From Akkermansia muciniphila (GTDB lineage: Bacteria; Verrucomicrobiota; Verrucomicrobiia; Verrucomicrobiales; Akkermansiaceae): DNA of 64,000 bases. The position numbers were made by a program, and so were the translations under genes. Positions 41,157 through 48,873 of this stretch are shown piece by piece. The DNA lies in NCBI GenBank assembly GCA_004557455.1, contig SFDX01000010.1:1-64000 (forward strand), in the 5' to 3' direction. Within the stretch, counting starts at the first letter, position 1; each line of letters begins with the position of its first letter. The notes beneath the pieces are model-generated. The model did no database searches. It worked only from the letters and a program-made list of their open reading frames with translations, and had not been told where the DNA came from.

Positions 41157-42260
41157 TCAGATCATCTCGGCCAACCACTCTCGGTAGCGAAGCGGCGAAA
41201 TTTCGCTGGGGCGTATCTCCGAGCGGTAGCTCCAGAACACCGCTGTGTGCAGCACCGGAATGCCGCACGCGGCCAGATGAGCATCAATGGCAGCCTTGTG
41301 AGCCAGCACCCCGTCGCGATCCTTCGCGTGCACCACACCCATAATCTGCGCCCCACCGAAGGCCGCCCCGCCACTGCGCCAGTAACAATGCGTCATGCAC
41401 AAATGCCGCCCGCATTCCGCACCGGCCCGCTCCTCCATCCCCGGCGGCACGGCCCAATGCAACAGCCCCGCCGCCCCCGTCCCCGGAGCCTGCTTACCCC
41501 TCGGTGCGCGGTGCTCCAAGAAGGTCGCAAACCTTCCGATAACCCTCTTGCGGTCCAACTCATGCGCCACAGCACAGAATGACTCCTCCGACATGCCGAG
41601 CTGCTCTGCGCGAGCCGCCCAAGTGTGTGTCGTAAACTCCTCCGGCCGCAGACTCTCCTTCAACGCCAACAGCACCCGCCACTCCTGCTCACTGAGCTGC
41701 GGCACAGCGGGCCGCTGCATGGCAGGAGGCACCGGCAGCTTATCCCCCGGCTGCAAAGCGGCCCGGCGAATATGACCCACGGCCAGCACAAACATACCGA
41801 CCACCGGAAGCGGCACAAAATTCTGCGCCCCGACCTTCTCCGCCAGCAGGCGACAATGCGCCGTCACTGTGTTGCATCCCCCCGGAACCTTAAGGGTGGT
41901 CCACAGACAATAATCCGCTCCCGGAGCGTTCGGGTTATCACTGTTCCTCAAGACAACATGCCCGGTGAACGGATCATGGGCTACCAGCCAATCATAAGCC
42001 GTCTGCAGCCGATCCGCCGGCACCCTCCAAGCCACCAGCGCCCCATCCGCCAGACTGGTAGAAAGCAGCGTTTGCCGCACTCTGCGTATCGTCCCCGCCG
42101 CCAACATAGCCTGAAGACGCCCGATAACCTCCGCCTCCGGCAGAGCGCAACGCTCCGCGATGACGGCAAAGGGGCGAGCATGAAAGCCCGTAACGGTATC
42201 CTCCGCCACTGCCAGCAGAGCCCGATTCGTCGCATCCGCGCTGTCGCCGGGGTATATCAT
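41157..42260 (-). CDS. Fused Lrp/AsnC-type protein resembling siroheme decarboxylase AhbA-AhbB
   Basis: The 367-residue protein contains two copies of the AsnC/Lrp fold. The first half has a winged helix and GTIRRVRQTLLSTSLADGALVAWRVP; the second has WAARAEQLGMSEESFCAVAHELDRKRVIGRFATFLEHRAP, then LLHWAVPPGMEER, MTHCYWRSG and AVFWSYRSE. These match the AhbA/AhbB pattern (IxRFxxxLxHR, VSHCY), where two separate chains form the enzyme that decarboxylates siroheme in the alternative heme/d1 heme pathway. A single chain would give a ready-made heterodimer. A plain Lrp-like regulator is the alternative. The start overlaps the ispE stop by 4 nt. No other heme gene is nearby. Confidence 0.65.
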   Translation of the reverse strand: MIYPGDSADATNRALLAVAEDTVTGFHARPFAVIAERCALPEAEVIGRLQAMLAAGTIRRVRQTLLSTSLADGALVAWRVPADRLQTAYDWLVAHDPFTGHVVLRNSDNPNAPGADYCLWTTLKVPGGCNTVTAHCRLLAEKVGAQNFVPLPVVGMFVLAVGHIRRAALQPGDKLPVPPAMQRPAVPQLSEQEWRVLLALKESLRPEEFTTHTWAARAEQLGMSEESFCAVAHELDRKRVIGRFATFLEHRAPRGKQAPGTGAAGLLHWAVPPGMEERAGAECGRHLCMTHCYWRSGGAAFGGAQIMGVVHAKDRDGVLAHKAAIDAHLAACGIPVLHTAVFWSYRSEIRPSEISPLRYREWLAEMI

Positions 42261-43099
42261 TGCGGGTTGACCGTGCCGCAGAAAGTAGTCAGCGTAGCAT
42301 CCACCTGCTCTTTAGCCGCCTGCGCCAAGGCCTGTGCCTGCTCCCGCGTGTGCGTCAGGGCAAAAATCGTTGACCCGGAGCCGCTCATCATTGCCGCACG
42401 CACACCCTCCTGCTGCAAGGCCCAGCGCTTCAGGAGACCCAAGTAGGGGTACTTGCTGAAGACCGGCTTCTCCAGATGATTCTCCAGCACCACGCCATCC
42501 ACCTTCTGCGGCTCATAGGGGATCCCCGGCAAGGGTTTCGCACTCTCCAGCAAACGGTAGGCCGTGGGTGTCGACACCCCGAAAGAGGGCTTGAGGAGCA
42601 CGATGGGCGACGTCCACTCGGCCAGCTCCGGCATGGGTGTCACAAGCTCACCCTTACCCGTGCATCGGCAGATACCCGGGGTGAGGAAATAGGCCACATC
42701 GCTGCCCAACTCCGCCGCCATCTCACGCAGCTCCTCCGTGCTGAAATTAGTACCGAGCACCTCGTTGAGTACCAGCAGGGTCGTCGCGGCATCCGAGGAC
42801 CCGCCGCCCAAGCCTGCCTGCATGGGGATACGCTTGGTGATGGTGATGCGCTGCTTCGCCTTGCGCCCGTACACCTTCTCAAAAGCCCGAACCGCGCGCA
42901 TGACCAGGTTCGTCTCATCAAGAGGCAGCCCCGGCGTGTCGCAGAGCAGCGTTGTCGTGCGCGAGTTGTGGAAATCCAGCTCATCGCAAAGGTCCAATGC
43001 GGCCATCAAAATATCTACCTCGTGGAAGCCGTCCTCGCGCTTACCCTTCACGCGCAGGGACAGATTGATCTTTGCCGGTGCTTTGTAGGTGCTGCTCAT
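42257..43099 (-). CDS. ispE: 4-diphosphocytidyl-2-C-methyl-D-erythritol kinase
   Basis: IspE phosphorylates CDP-ME in the non-mevalonate isoprenoid pathway. The 280-residue product is of usual length. It begins SSTYKAPAKINLSLRVKGKREDGFHEVDILM, has the GHMP kinase ATP loop MQAGLGGGSSDAATTLLVLN and the third motif MMSGSGSTIFALTHT. The start at 43099 follows a -10 box by 6 nt; an in-frame ATG at 43144 lies upstream of the transcript start. It shares its last 4 nt with the downstream fused AsnC-type gene, so the two are co-translated. Confidence 0.95.
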   Translation of the reverse strand: MSSTYKAPAKINLSLRVKGKREDGFHEVDILMAALDLCDELDFHNSRTTTLLCDTPGLPLDETNLVMRAVRAFEKVYGRKAKQRITITKRIPMQAGLGGGSSDAATTLLVLNEVLGTNFSTEELREMAAELGSDVAYFLTPGICRCTGKGELVTPMPELAEWTSPIVLLKPSFGVSTPTAYRLLESAKPLPGIPYEPQKVDGVVLENHLEKPVFSKYPYLGLLKRWALQQEGVRAAMMSGSGSTIFALTHTREQAQALAQAAKEQVDATLTTFCGTVNPQ

Positions 43100-43105
43100 G
43101 CCCTC

Positions 43106-43134
43106 ATTGTACACAAAAAACGCCGCCGAGTCAA
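43106..43134 (-). promoter_or_regulatory. ispE promoter
   Basis: Minus strand: TTGACT (43134-43129), 17-bp spacer, TACAAT (43111-43106), 6 nt to the ATG. Confidence 0.7.
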
Positions 43135-43179
43135 TGCCGAGCATGAGTCAGCGGCGCAGATGTCAGAGTAATGTGCGAA

Positions 43180-44334
43180 TTACAGAGGGTCCGTGGCCAT
43201 GCTGCGCAGCTTCTCCACCTTTCCGGCGCGGTAGGCCAGGAAGTGCTCCGCATAGTCCAGAGAGGAAGCGATGACGTGGTGCATATCCATATAACGGTAG
43301 CAACCGAGCCGCCCGATGAAAGATACCCCGTGCTCCGCCTCCACCAGCGGCAGGTAGGCCCGCAGCCCCGCCAAATCCGCCGGCATGCGCTTGGGATAAT
43401 AGGGAGCATCGTCCCCACTCGCCTCGCGGCTGTATTCGTAGAGCACCACACTCTTGTCATGCTTCTCCCAGGGGGAGAAATACTTGTGCTCATGCGCGCG
43501 GGTAAAGGGCACACTCATGTCCGTATAATTGAGGCAGCCGCAGCCCTGCATCTCACCCTCGCCGCGCTCATAGCGGAAATCCACCGTGCGATAGCCCAGA
43601 CGCCCGCAGGCGAATCGGAAGTACGCATCCGGCGGACCGGAGTAGAATACGTGGCTGAACTCACCCTTCATGGCAGACTCGTAGGGGGTATTCAACTGAA
43701 CGGAGATAGCCTCATGCGCCAAGATGTTTTGCACCAGCCCCGTGTAGCCCTCCTGCGGGAACCCTTGGTAGATATCATTGTAGTAGTTATCATCGTAATT
43801 AAAGCGGATGGGGATCCGCTTGATGATATCCGCAGAGAGCTCCCGCGGGCTCACGCCCCACTGCTTGGTTGTGTAGTCGCGGAAGAAAGTCTCATAAATC
43901 TCCCGACCCACAAAACGCAGCAACTGCTCCTCCGCATTGGCAGGATTCACAATGCTCTTATCCTGCTTGGACGCGATGAACTCCCGCGCTTGTGCAGGAT
44001 TGAGCCGCTGCCCGAAAAGCTGGTTAATCGTATGCAGGTTGATGGGCATGGAGAACACCCCCTTTGCGTTGGTAGCATGCACACGATTCACCCACGGCAC
44101 CCAGTGCGCAAAGCGATTCACGAAAGCCCATACCCGCTCGTTACTCGTGTGGAAAATATGCGGCCCGAAGCGATGCACCTCCACCCCCGTTTCCTCATCA
44201 CGGGAGGAGTAGCACATACCGGCCGGATGCTCCCGGCTGTCAATCACCAGAGAAGGAACGCCGGCCTCTGCCAAGCAGCGAGCCAGTACACTGCCCGCCA
44301 AACCGGCGCCAACAATCAAAACGCGTTGTTGCAT
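43180..44334 (-). CDS. glf: UDP-galactopyranose mutase
   Basis: Glf converts UDP-galactopyranose to UDP-galactofuranose using reduced FAD, for galactofuranose-containing surface glycans. The 384-residue protein begins with the FAD-binding VLIVGAGLAGSVLARCLAEAG and has GPHIFHTSNERVWAFVNRF, TVDFRYERGEGEMQGCGCLNYTDM and IGRLGCYRYMDMHHVI, all hallmark regions. It lies directly after the dnaN terminator. A GT4 and a GT2 glycosyltransferase gene 2.4-4.5 kb away on the other strand could use the product, though this is inferred. No separate promoter with good hexamers was seen; the start may depend on readthrough. Confidence 0.93.
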   Translation of the reverse strand: MQQRVLIVGAGLAGSVLARCLAEAGVPSLVIDSREHPAGMCYSSRDEETGVEVHRFGPHIFHTSNERVWAFVNRFAHWVPWVNRVHATNAKGVFSMPINLHTINQLFGQRLNPAQAREFIASKQDKSIVNPANAEEQLLRFVGREIYETFFRDYTTKQWGVSPRELSADIIKRIPIRFNYDDNYYNDIYQGFPQEGYTGLVQNILAHEAISVQLNTPYESAMKGEFSHVFYSGPPDAYFRFACGRLGYRTVDFRYERGEGEMQGCGCLNYTDMSVPFTRAHEHKYFSPWEKHDKSVVLYEYSREASGDDAPYYPKRMPADLAGLRAYLPLVEAEHGVSFIGRLGCYRYMDMHHVIASSLDYAEHFLAYRAGKVEKLRSMATDPL

Positions 44335-44343
44335 GGTGTTACG

Positions 44344-44380
44344 AGATAAAAAGAAAGCCGGGGCGGTTCAGACCCCGGCT
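44344..44380 (-). terminator. Rho-independent terminator after dnaN
   Basis: On the minus strand AGCCGGGG (44380-44373) pairs with CCCCGGCT (44363-44356) around a 9-nt loop, followed by TTCTTTTTAT. It ends ~20 nt upstream of glf. Confidence 0.85.
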
Positions 44381-44401
44381 CTCCGGTTGTAAGTTGTTAC
44401 A

Positions 44402-45493
44402 TCAGGCGGAGTGCATCGGCATGATCACATACATGAACTCATCCGCCACGCGCATCAAGCCCGGGCTGGAGGAGTCGATGAGATCCAGAGAAACCTCCGT
44501 GTCACCCACCGCCTTGAGGGGTGCCAGAATGAAGTCCGCATTGAAAGTTATGGTCAGCTCGCGACCCTGATAATCGATGGGCGTCTCTTCGTTAGCCTCA
44601 CCCACGTCGGCGCTGGACTGCACCTCCATGAGCCCCGGCGTGAAGTGGAAGCGCACGGTGTTGCTCTTCTCCGTGGCAAGCAGAGCCACGCGGCGCACCG
44701 TCTCGCTCAGCTCTCCGGCGCGCATGGTGATGCGCTCGTTGTAGTGGCTCGGGATCACCTGGCGGTAGTTCGGGTAATTGCCGTCAATCAGCTTGGTGAC
44801 CAGCAGGGTATCGCCGAAGTCGAACGCAGCCATATTGGGCATCACACGCACCAGAACCTCGCCGTGATCATCGGAAAGCAGGCGGTGTACCTCCGCTACG
44901 GCGCGGGTCGGCACCACAATGCTGACCTGCTGGGACTCCGGGAACTCCAGCTCGTTCTCAAACAGCGCCAGACGACGACCATCCGTGGCCACCAGCGTCA
45001 GCTTGGCATCCCGAAAACAGGTGTAGATACCATTGAGAACGTAGCGCGTGTTATCCGTAGAAATGGCGTACTCCGTGTAGCGCAGCCCCTTATTGAGCAT
45101 GGACTGAGGAACCTTGAACTCGCGGGGCTCCTTGAACTGCGGCAGACCGGGGAAATCAGCCGCAGCCAAGCCGTTAAGGCGGAATACCGCACGGTTGCAG
45201 CGGATGGAAGCCACCGTACCCTTCACCTCAACCGTCACCTCACCGTCCCGCATCTCGCGGATAATGCTCTGGAGCTTCTTAGCCGGCAGCGTGACCGTAC
45301 CGGGTGTCGTCACCAAGCAGGGCACCTTGGCCACGATGGTAAGCTCCATGTTCGTGGTGGTCAGGGTCAGTTCTCCATTCTCAGCCTGGATCATCACGTT
45401 GGCAAGAATGGGCATGCTGGGGCGGGTAGAAACCACGCCGGTTACTTTGTTCAGGCCGTCCAGCAAGACCTGTTTGGAAAGTGAGAATTTCAT
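44402..45493 (-). CDS. dnaN: DNA polymerase III beta subunit (sliding clamp)
   Basis: DnaN forms the ring-shaped clamp that tethers polymerase III to DNA. The 363-residue product is standard and shows three repeated clamp domains: MKFSLSKQVLLDGLNKVTGVVSTR, the peptide-binding region around PVRA-like RYVLNGIYTCFRDAKLTLVATDGRRLAL, and the end SSPGLMRVADEFMYVIMPM (the usual motif is PV...YVIMPMRL). It is not next to dnaA, recF or gyrB, so this is not a classic origin region. A promoter lies at 45517-45544 and a terminator follows. Confidence 0.95.
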   Translation of the reverse strand: MKFSLSKQVLLDGLNKVTGVVSTRPSMPILANVMIQAENGELTLTTTNMELTIVAKVPCLVTTPGTVTLPAKKLQSIIREMRDGEVTVEVKGTVASIRCNRAVFRLNGLAAADFPGLPQFKEPREFKVPQSMLNKGLRYTEYAISTDNTRYVLNGIYTCFRDAKLTLVATDGRRLALFENELEFPESQQVSIVVPTRAVAEVHRLLSDDHGEVLVRVMPNMAAFDFGDTLLVTKLIDGNYPNYRQVIPSHYNERITMRAGELSETVRRVALLATEKSNTVRFHFTPGLMEVQSSADVGEANEETPIDYQGRELTITFNADFILAPLKAVGDTEVSLDLIDSSSPGLMRVADEFMYVIMPMHSA

Positions 45494-45516
45494 TGTGTGC
45501 TCTTTCGGTTGCGTGT

Positions 45517-45544
45517 ATTATAGCATCATCAAGTCCTTTTTCAA
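45517..45544 (-). promoter_or_regulatory. dnaN promoter
   Basis: Minus strand: TTGAAA (45544-45539), 16-bp spacer, TATAAT (45522-45517), then ~23 nt to the ATG. Confidence 0.7.
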
Positions 45545-45670
45545 GAAAAAAATTGGGTACTGTCAAGATTTTCTGTACAGTTCGAGAAAATTGTGCCATA
45601 TCTTGTGGTCCTGTCAGCAGCACCCCCAAATGACTCCCGAAAAAAGTCGTCACCTCCGCCTGCGGAGAAT

Positions 45671-45708
45671 AAAAAAGCAGGAAGCTGACCCGAAGGCCGA
45701 CTTCCTGC
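45671..45708 (-). terminator. Rho-independent terminator after fabD
   Basis: On the minus strand GCAGGAAG (45708-45701) pairs with CTTCCTGC (45684-45677), followed by TTTTTTATT. The 238-bp gap between fabD and dnaN contains this, the dnaN promoter and no gene. No DnaA-box cluster was seen. Confidence 0.85.
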
Positions 45709-45731
45709 CGAAAAAGGATTCAGCAGTGGGC

Positions 45732-46664
45732 TCAACCCTGCATCTCACGCAGCTTGGCAGCGGCCTCTTCCAAGCTCGCCACATCGCTGACGCTGAGCAC
45801 AACGGCATCCTTGCAGATGCGGCTCATGAGCCCGGCAAGAACCTTACCCGGCCCGAGCTCTATGAAGAGGCGCTCACCGCGCTGCACGAGGTCCTCCATG
45901 CAGGTCTGCCAACGCACGGTACCGCACACCTGACCGCCGAGCATAGCGCGAATATCCTCCGGCCCCTCCACGGGACGACCGCCGAAGTTGCTGTAGACGG
46001 GGAACTGCGGCGTGCGGATATCCAAAGCCTGCAGATCCGGCTGGAGTTTGGTCTGAGCGCTCTGCATGAAACGGCTGTGATAGGCACCGGCCACGTTCAG
46101 CTTTTTAGCCAGCTTAAACCCGGCGGCGCGAGCACCGACCACTGCCTTGTCAATACCCTCCACGGAACCGGAGAGCACGATCTGCCCGGGGCAGTTAAGG
46201 TTAGCGACATCCACATCGCAATCGGCCGCGAGCTTGTCCGCCGCCTCCGGAGAACCACCGATGAGGGCTGCCATGCTGCCGGCTGCTGCTTGGCACGCCT
46301 CCTCCATGTAGCTGCCGCGCTTCTGCACCAGCTTAAGGCCCTCCTGCCAATCAAAGGTACCGGCCACGGCATGCGCCGTAAACTCACCGAGCGACAGACC
46401 GGCGGAAGCCACGGGCTGCACGTCCACCATCTCCTTGAGCAACTGCCAGAGCACCACCCCGTGCAGATACAGGGCCGGCTGGCAGTGGCAGGTGCGGGTC
46501 AACTCCTCATCCGGGCCCTTGAACATCACCTCCGTGAGGGGGGTGCCCAGCGCGGCGTCGGCCTGCTGCATCATCTCGCGCGCGGCGGGGAAGGCTGCGC
46601 ACAAATCTTGTCCCATGCCCACTTGCTGGGCACCTTGTCCGGGGAATATAAGTACTGCTTTCAT
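45732..46664 (-). CDS. fabD: Malonyl-CoA:ACP transacylase
   Basis: FabD loads malonyl groups onto acyl carrier protein for fatty-acid synthesis. The 310-residue product starts MKAVLIFPGQGAQQVGMG, has the nucleophile elbow SAGLSLGEFTAH and the distal ELGPGKVLAGLMSRI (catalytic His region AYHSRFM). The start at 46664 is supported by the promoter at 46681-46709, a GGGAGG ribosome site and the family's PGQGxQ N-terminus; a longer in-frame ORF from 46889 overlaps the divergent glycosyltransferase. Other fab genes are not adjacent. Confidence 0.95.
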   Translation of the reverse strand: MKAVLIFPGQGAQQVGMGQDLCAAFPAAREMMQQADAALGTPLTEVMFKGPDEELTRTCHCQPALYLHGVVLWQLLKEMVDVQPVASAGLSLGEFTAHAVAGTFDWQEGLKLVQKRGSYMEEACQAAAGSMAALIGGSPEAADKLAADCDVDVANLNCPGQIVLSGSVEGIDKAVVGARAAGFKLAKKLNVAGAYHSRFMQSAQTKLQPDLQALDIRTPQFPVYSNFGGRPVEGPEDIRAMLGGQVCGTVRWQTCMEDLVQRGERLFIELGPGKVLAGLMSRICKDAVVLSVSDVASLEEAAAKLREMQG

Positions 46665-46680
46665 GGTGCTTACCTCCCGC

Positions 46681-46709
46681 AGTGTAGCAGGTTTTCGTCC
46701 GCTTGTCAA
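46681..46709 (-). promoter_or_regulatory. fabD promoter
   Basis: Minus strand: TTGACA (46709-46704), 17-bp spacer, TACACT (46686-46681), 16-nt leader with GGGAGG. One of the few promoters here that yields a normal leader with a ribosome site. Confidence 0.75.
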
Positions 46710-46720
46710 CAGATTTATGC

Positions 46721-46749
46721 TTGACGCGTGCCCGAAAGTGTGCGACAGT
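46721..46749 (+). promoter_or_regulatory. Promoter of the GT4 gene at 46756
   Basis: TTGACG (46721-46726), 17-bp spacer, GACAGT (46744-46749), 6 nt to the ATG. Confidence 0.55.
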
Positions 46750-46755
46750 AACCGC

Positions 46756-47829
46756 ATGAAGATTGCGTTGACACTGACAGACCAGAGTTTTGCGGACACC
46801 AAGTCGGTGGGCATCTTCAATGTTTCCTTGGGCTTGGTGCGCGGCCTGATGCAGTGCCCGGAGGAGGCGGAGCTGCACGTGCTGGGCAACAGAGAATGCG
46901 CGGACTATTTTGCCGACCGACCCGCAAACATGCACCTGCACCTGACGGATCGGGATGTGCCGCGCCGCTTTGCGAGGGTGTGGTGGGACCAAGTGGGCCT
47001 GCCGCGCTACCTGCGGCGCATGCAGGCGGACTGGGCGTTGCTGCCCAAGGGCTTCCCCCCCTACTTCCCCCGCTTGGGTCGCACCAAGCTGGCCTGCTAC
47101 CTGCACGATGTGAACTGGGAATACTACGAACAGCGTGGGCGGCAGGAGGGCACACCCTTTCCCCGCCACCAGCTGTTGTATTTCCGCACCCTGGGCCTGC
47201 GCTGTCTGCGGGTGGCGGACCTAGTGCTGACTTCTACGGCCTTTAACTGCGAGCGTTTTGCTGCCCATGTGCCGCAGGCCCGGGTGGAACGGGTCGGTAT
47301 CGGCTTCGATGACCCGCCGCAGCCGCACACCGAGTCGCGCGGGCGGGATGTCCTTTTCTATGCATCCCCCTACCCTCACAAACTCACGCGGCTCGGCTTG
47401 GCGCGTTTGGGGCGCTGGCTGGACGTCTCACCCCATGCCGACGGAGTGCGGGTGCATGTGCTGGGCGGATTGCCGCCGGGTGCCGTCTTACCCGGGCCCC
47501 GCTGGGTGCACCACGGGCGACTCCCCAAGGAGGACATGCGGCGCCTGATGCAGGAAACCTGCCGTGTATCCGTCTATTTCTCGGAATACGAAGGCTTCGG
47601 CATGCCGCCGGTGGAGAGCCTGCGGGCCGGCCTGCCCTGCGTGTCCTCGCTTCTCCCCCCCCTGGCGGAAAACATTCCGGCGCGCTACCTCTTCCGCAAC
47701 GAGGACGAGGCGGACTTTCTGCGCGTCATGGATGCCGCCTACACCGCGGAGACGGTGGAGTGTCCTGTCTACCCGAGCTGGCGGGAGGTCGCACAGCGCG
47801 TTCTTCTTGCCATGAGACGCTGCAAATAG
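46756..47829 (+). CDS. Glycosyltransferase family 4-like protein
   Basis: This 357-residue cytosolic GT-B enzyme would add a sugar from an NDP donor to an envelope glycan. It starts MKIALTLTDQSFADTKSVGIFNVSLGLVRGL and has the donor-site Glu motif SEYEGFGMPPVESLRAGLPCVSS near residues 270-295, the GT4 'EGFGMPxxEAMAxGxPV' signature. VLFYASPYPHKLTRLGL is the linker to the second Rossmann half, and VHHGRLPKEDMRRLM the usual interface helix. The acceptor is unknown. A GT2 gene follows 36 nt later with its own promoter, and glf is 2.4 kb away on the other strand. Confidence 0.85.
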   Translation: MKIALTLTDQSFADTKSVGIFNVSLGLVRGLMQCPEEAELHVLGNRECADYFADRPANMHLHLTDRDVPRRFARVWWDQVGLPRYLRRMQADWALLPKGFPPYFPRLGRTKLACYLHDVNWEYYEQRGRQEGTPFPRHQLLYFRTLGLRCLRVADLVLTSTAFNCERFAAHVPQARVERVGIGFDDPPQPHTESRGRDVLFYASPYPHKLTRLGLARLGRWLDVSPHADGVRVHVLGGLPPGAVLPGPRWVHHGRLPKEDMRRLMQETCRVSVYFSEYEGFGMPPVESLRAGLPCVSSLLPPLAENIPARYLFRNEDEADFLRVMDAAYTAETVECPVYPSWREVAQRVLLAMRRCK

Positions 47830-47831
47830 CC

Positions 47832-47859
47832 TTGTCTTTTAGGGAAAAAAGGGTATAAT
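47832..47859 (+). promoter_or_regulatory. Promoter of the GT2 gene at 47866
   Basis: TTGTCT (47832-47837), 16-bp spacer, perfect TATAAT (47854-47859), 6 nt to the ATG. Confidence 0.65.
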
Positions 47860-47865
47860 GCCCCC

Positions 47866-48801
47866 ATGCCGACCGTTTGCGCCATCTTCACTCACTTTTC
47901 CGCTAAGGCCAATACCTTGGCCTGCCTGCGGCATTTGGCGGCGCAGACCCGCCGGCCGGAGCACATTCTCATCATCAACAACAGCGATGAGGATGACTTG
48001 ACCGATGAACCCGCCCCCGTCTTCCCCCCCGGGGTGCTGCACACGCTCAAGACCGGTCAGAATCTGGGCAATGCCGGCGGATGTGCCGTGGGATTGGATT
48101 ACGCTTTCGGTAAACTGGGGGTGGATTTTGTATGGGTGTTGGATGATGACTCCTGGCCGCGTCCTGCGGCTCTGGAGAAGTTGCTGGACTGCCCGGCAGA
48201 AGCCGACACGGTGCGCATGAGCTTGGTCATCGACCCTGCGAAGGGAGATGAACTGAGCTGGCCGCTGACCATCTGTGCCCCGGAAGGCAGCCGACATGCT
48301 TGGCGCAACGCCCTGAGCACGGTGGAACTGCCGGAGGGGGAGCTCATCCCGAGCCGCGGCGGCTGGCTGGGGGCGCTGTATCCCCGTGCCGCTTGGGAGA
48401 GAGCGGGCGTGCCCACGGGGGCCCTGTTCATCCGCGGAGAGGACGAGGAATACCCCTGGAAGGTACGCAGTGCGGGGTTTCGCTTCGTGACGGTTCGCAG
48501 CTCGGAGCTGATGCACCCCTCCTCCCGACTCCCGCTGCTGCACTACACCTGCAGCGGATATTCCTTCTTCTATGAGCAGGGTATGGGTGTGTCGCGCCAG
48601 TACTACAAGGTGCGCAACTGGGCGTGGCTGCAGCGGCTCAAACACCCGAGGGGTTACCTGCGCCGTTTCGCTTCCTGCATGCTGTACGCTGCGCTGTCTC
48701 TGGGCTTCATGATGCGGACGGGGGAGCTTACGCCTCTGCGTTTTTATACCCTGTTTCGGGCTTTGCACAACGGCTTCTACGGCAAGCTGCGCCCCTATTG
48801 A
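47866..48801 (+). CDS. Glycosyltransferase family 2, galactofuranosyltransferase-like
   Basis: This 311-residue GT-A enzyme begins PTVCAIFTHFSAKANTLACLRHLAAQTRRPEHILIINNSDEDD, has QNLGNAGGCAVGLDYAF and the metal site WVLDDDSWPRPAALEKLL. The Asn-Leu-Gly-Asn-Ala-Gly-Gly and DDD motifs are the ones seen in rhamnosyl- and galactofuranosyltransferases of the GlfT/WbbL group. A GEDEEYPWKVRSAGFRFVTV segment holds the catalytic base region. With glf nearby a galactofuranosyl donor is a fair guess but not proven. Confidence 0.82.
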   Translation: MPTVCAIFTHFSAKANTLACLRHLAAQTRRPEHILIINNSDEDDLTDEPAPVFPPGVLHTLKTGQNLGNAGGCAVGLDYAFGKLGVDFVWVLDDDSWPRPAALEKLLDCPAEADTVRMSLVIDPAKGDELSWPLTICAPEGSRHAWRNALSTVELPEGELIPSRGGWLGALYPRAAWERAGVPTGALFIRGEDEEYPWKVRSAGFRFVTVRSSELMHPSSRLPLLHYTCSGYSFFYEQGMGVSRQYYKVRNWAWLQRLKHPRGYLRRFASCMLYAALSLGFMMRTGELTPLRFYTLFRALHNGFYGKLRPY

Positions 48802-48836
48802 GTCGCTCCTAAATGCGTATGCCGCGTGATTTGCGC

Positions 48837-48866
48837 TTGACAAAGGCGGGGGCAGTGTGCGACACT
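48837..48866 (+). promoter_or_regulatory. rnz promoter
   Basis: TTGACA (48837-48842), 18-bp spacer, GACACT (48861-48866), 7 nt to a GTG start at 48874. Confidence 0.55.
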
Positions 48867-48873
48867 CTGTGCC

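Noticed and set aside
45494..45731. Possible replication origin beside dnaN
   Set aside because: The gap holds a fabD terminator and the dnaN promoter. No cluster of DnaA boxes (TTATCCACA-like) was seen, and dnaA and recF are absent.
46665..46889. Longer N-terminus for FabD from 46889
   Set aside because: It overlaps the divergent glycosyltransferase and both promoters; FabD begins at MKAVLIFPGQGAQ.
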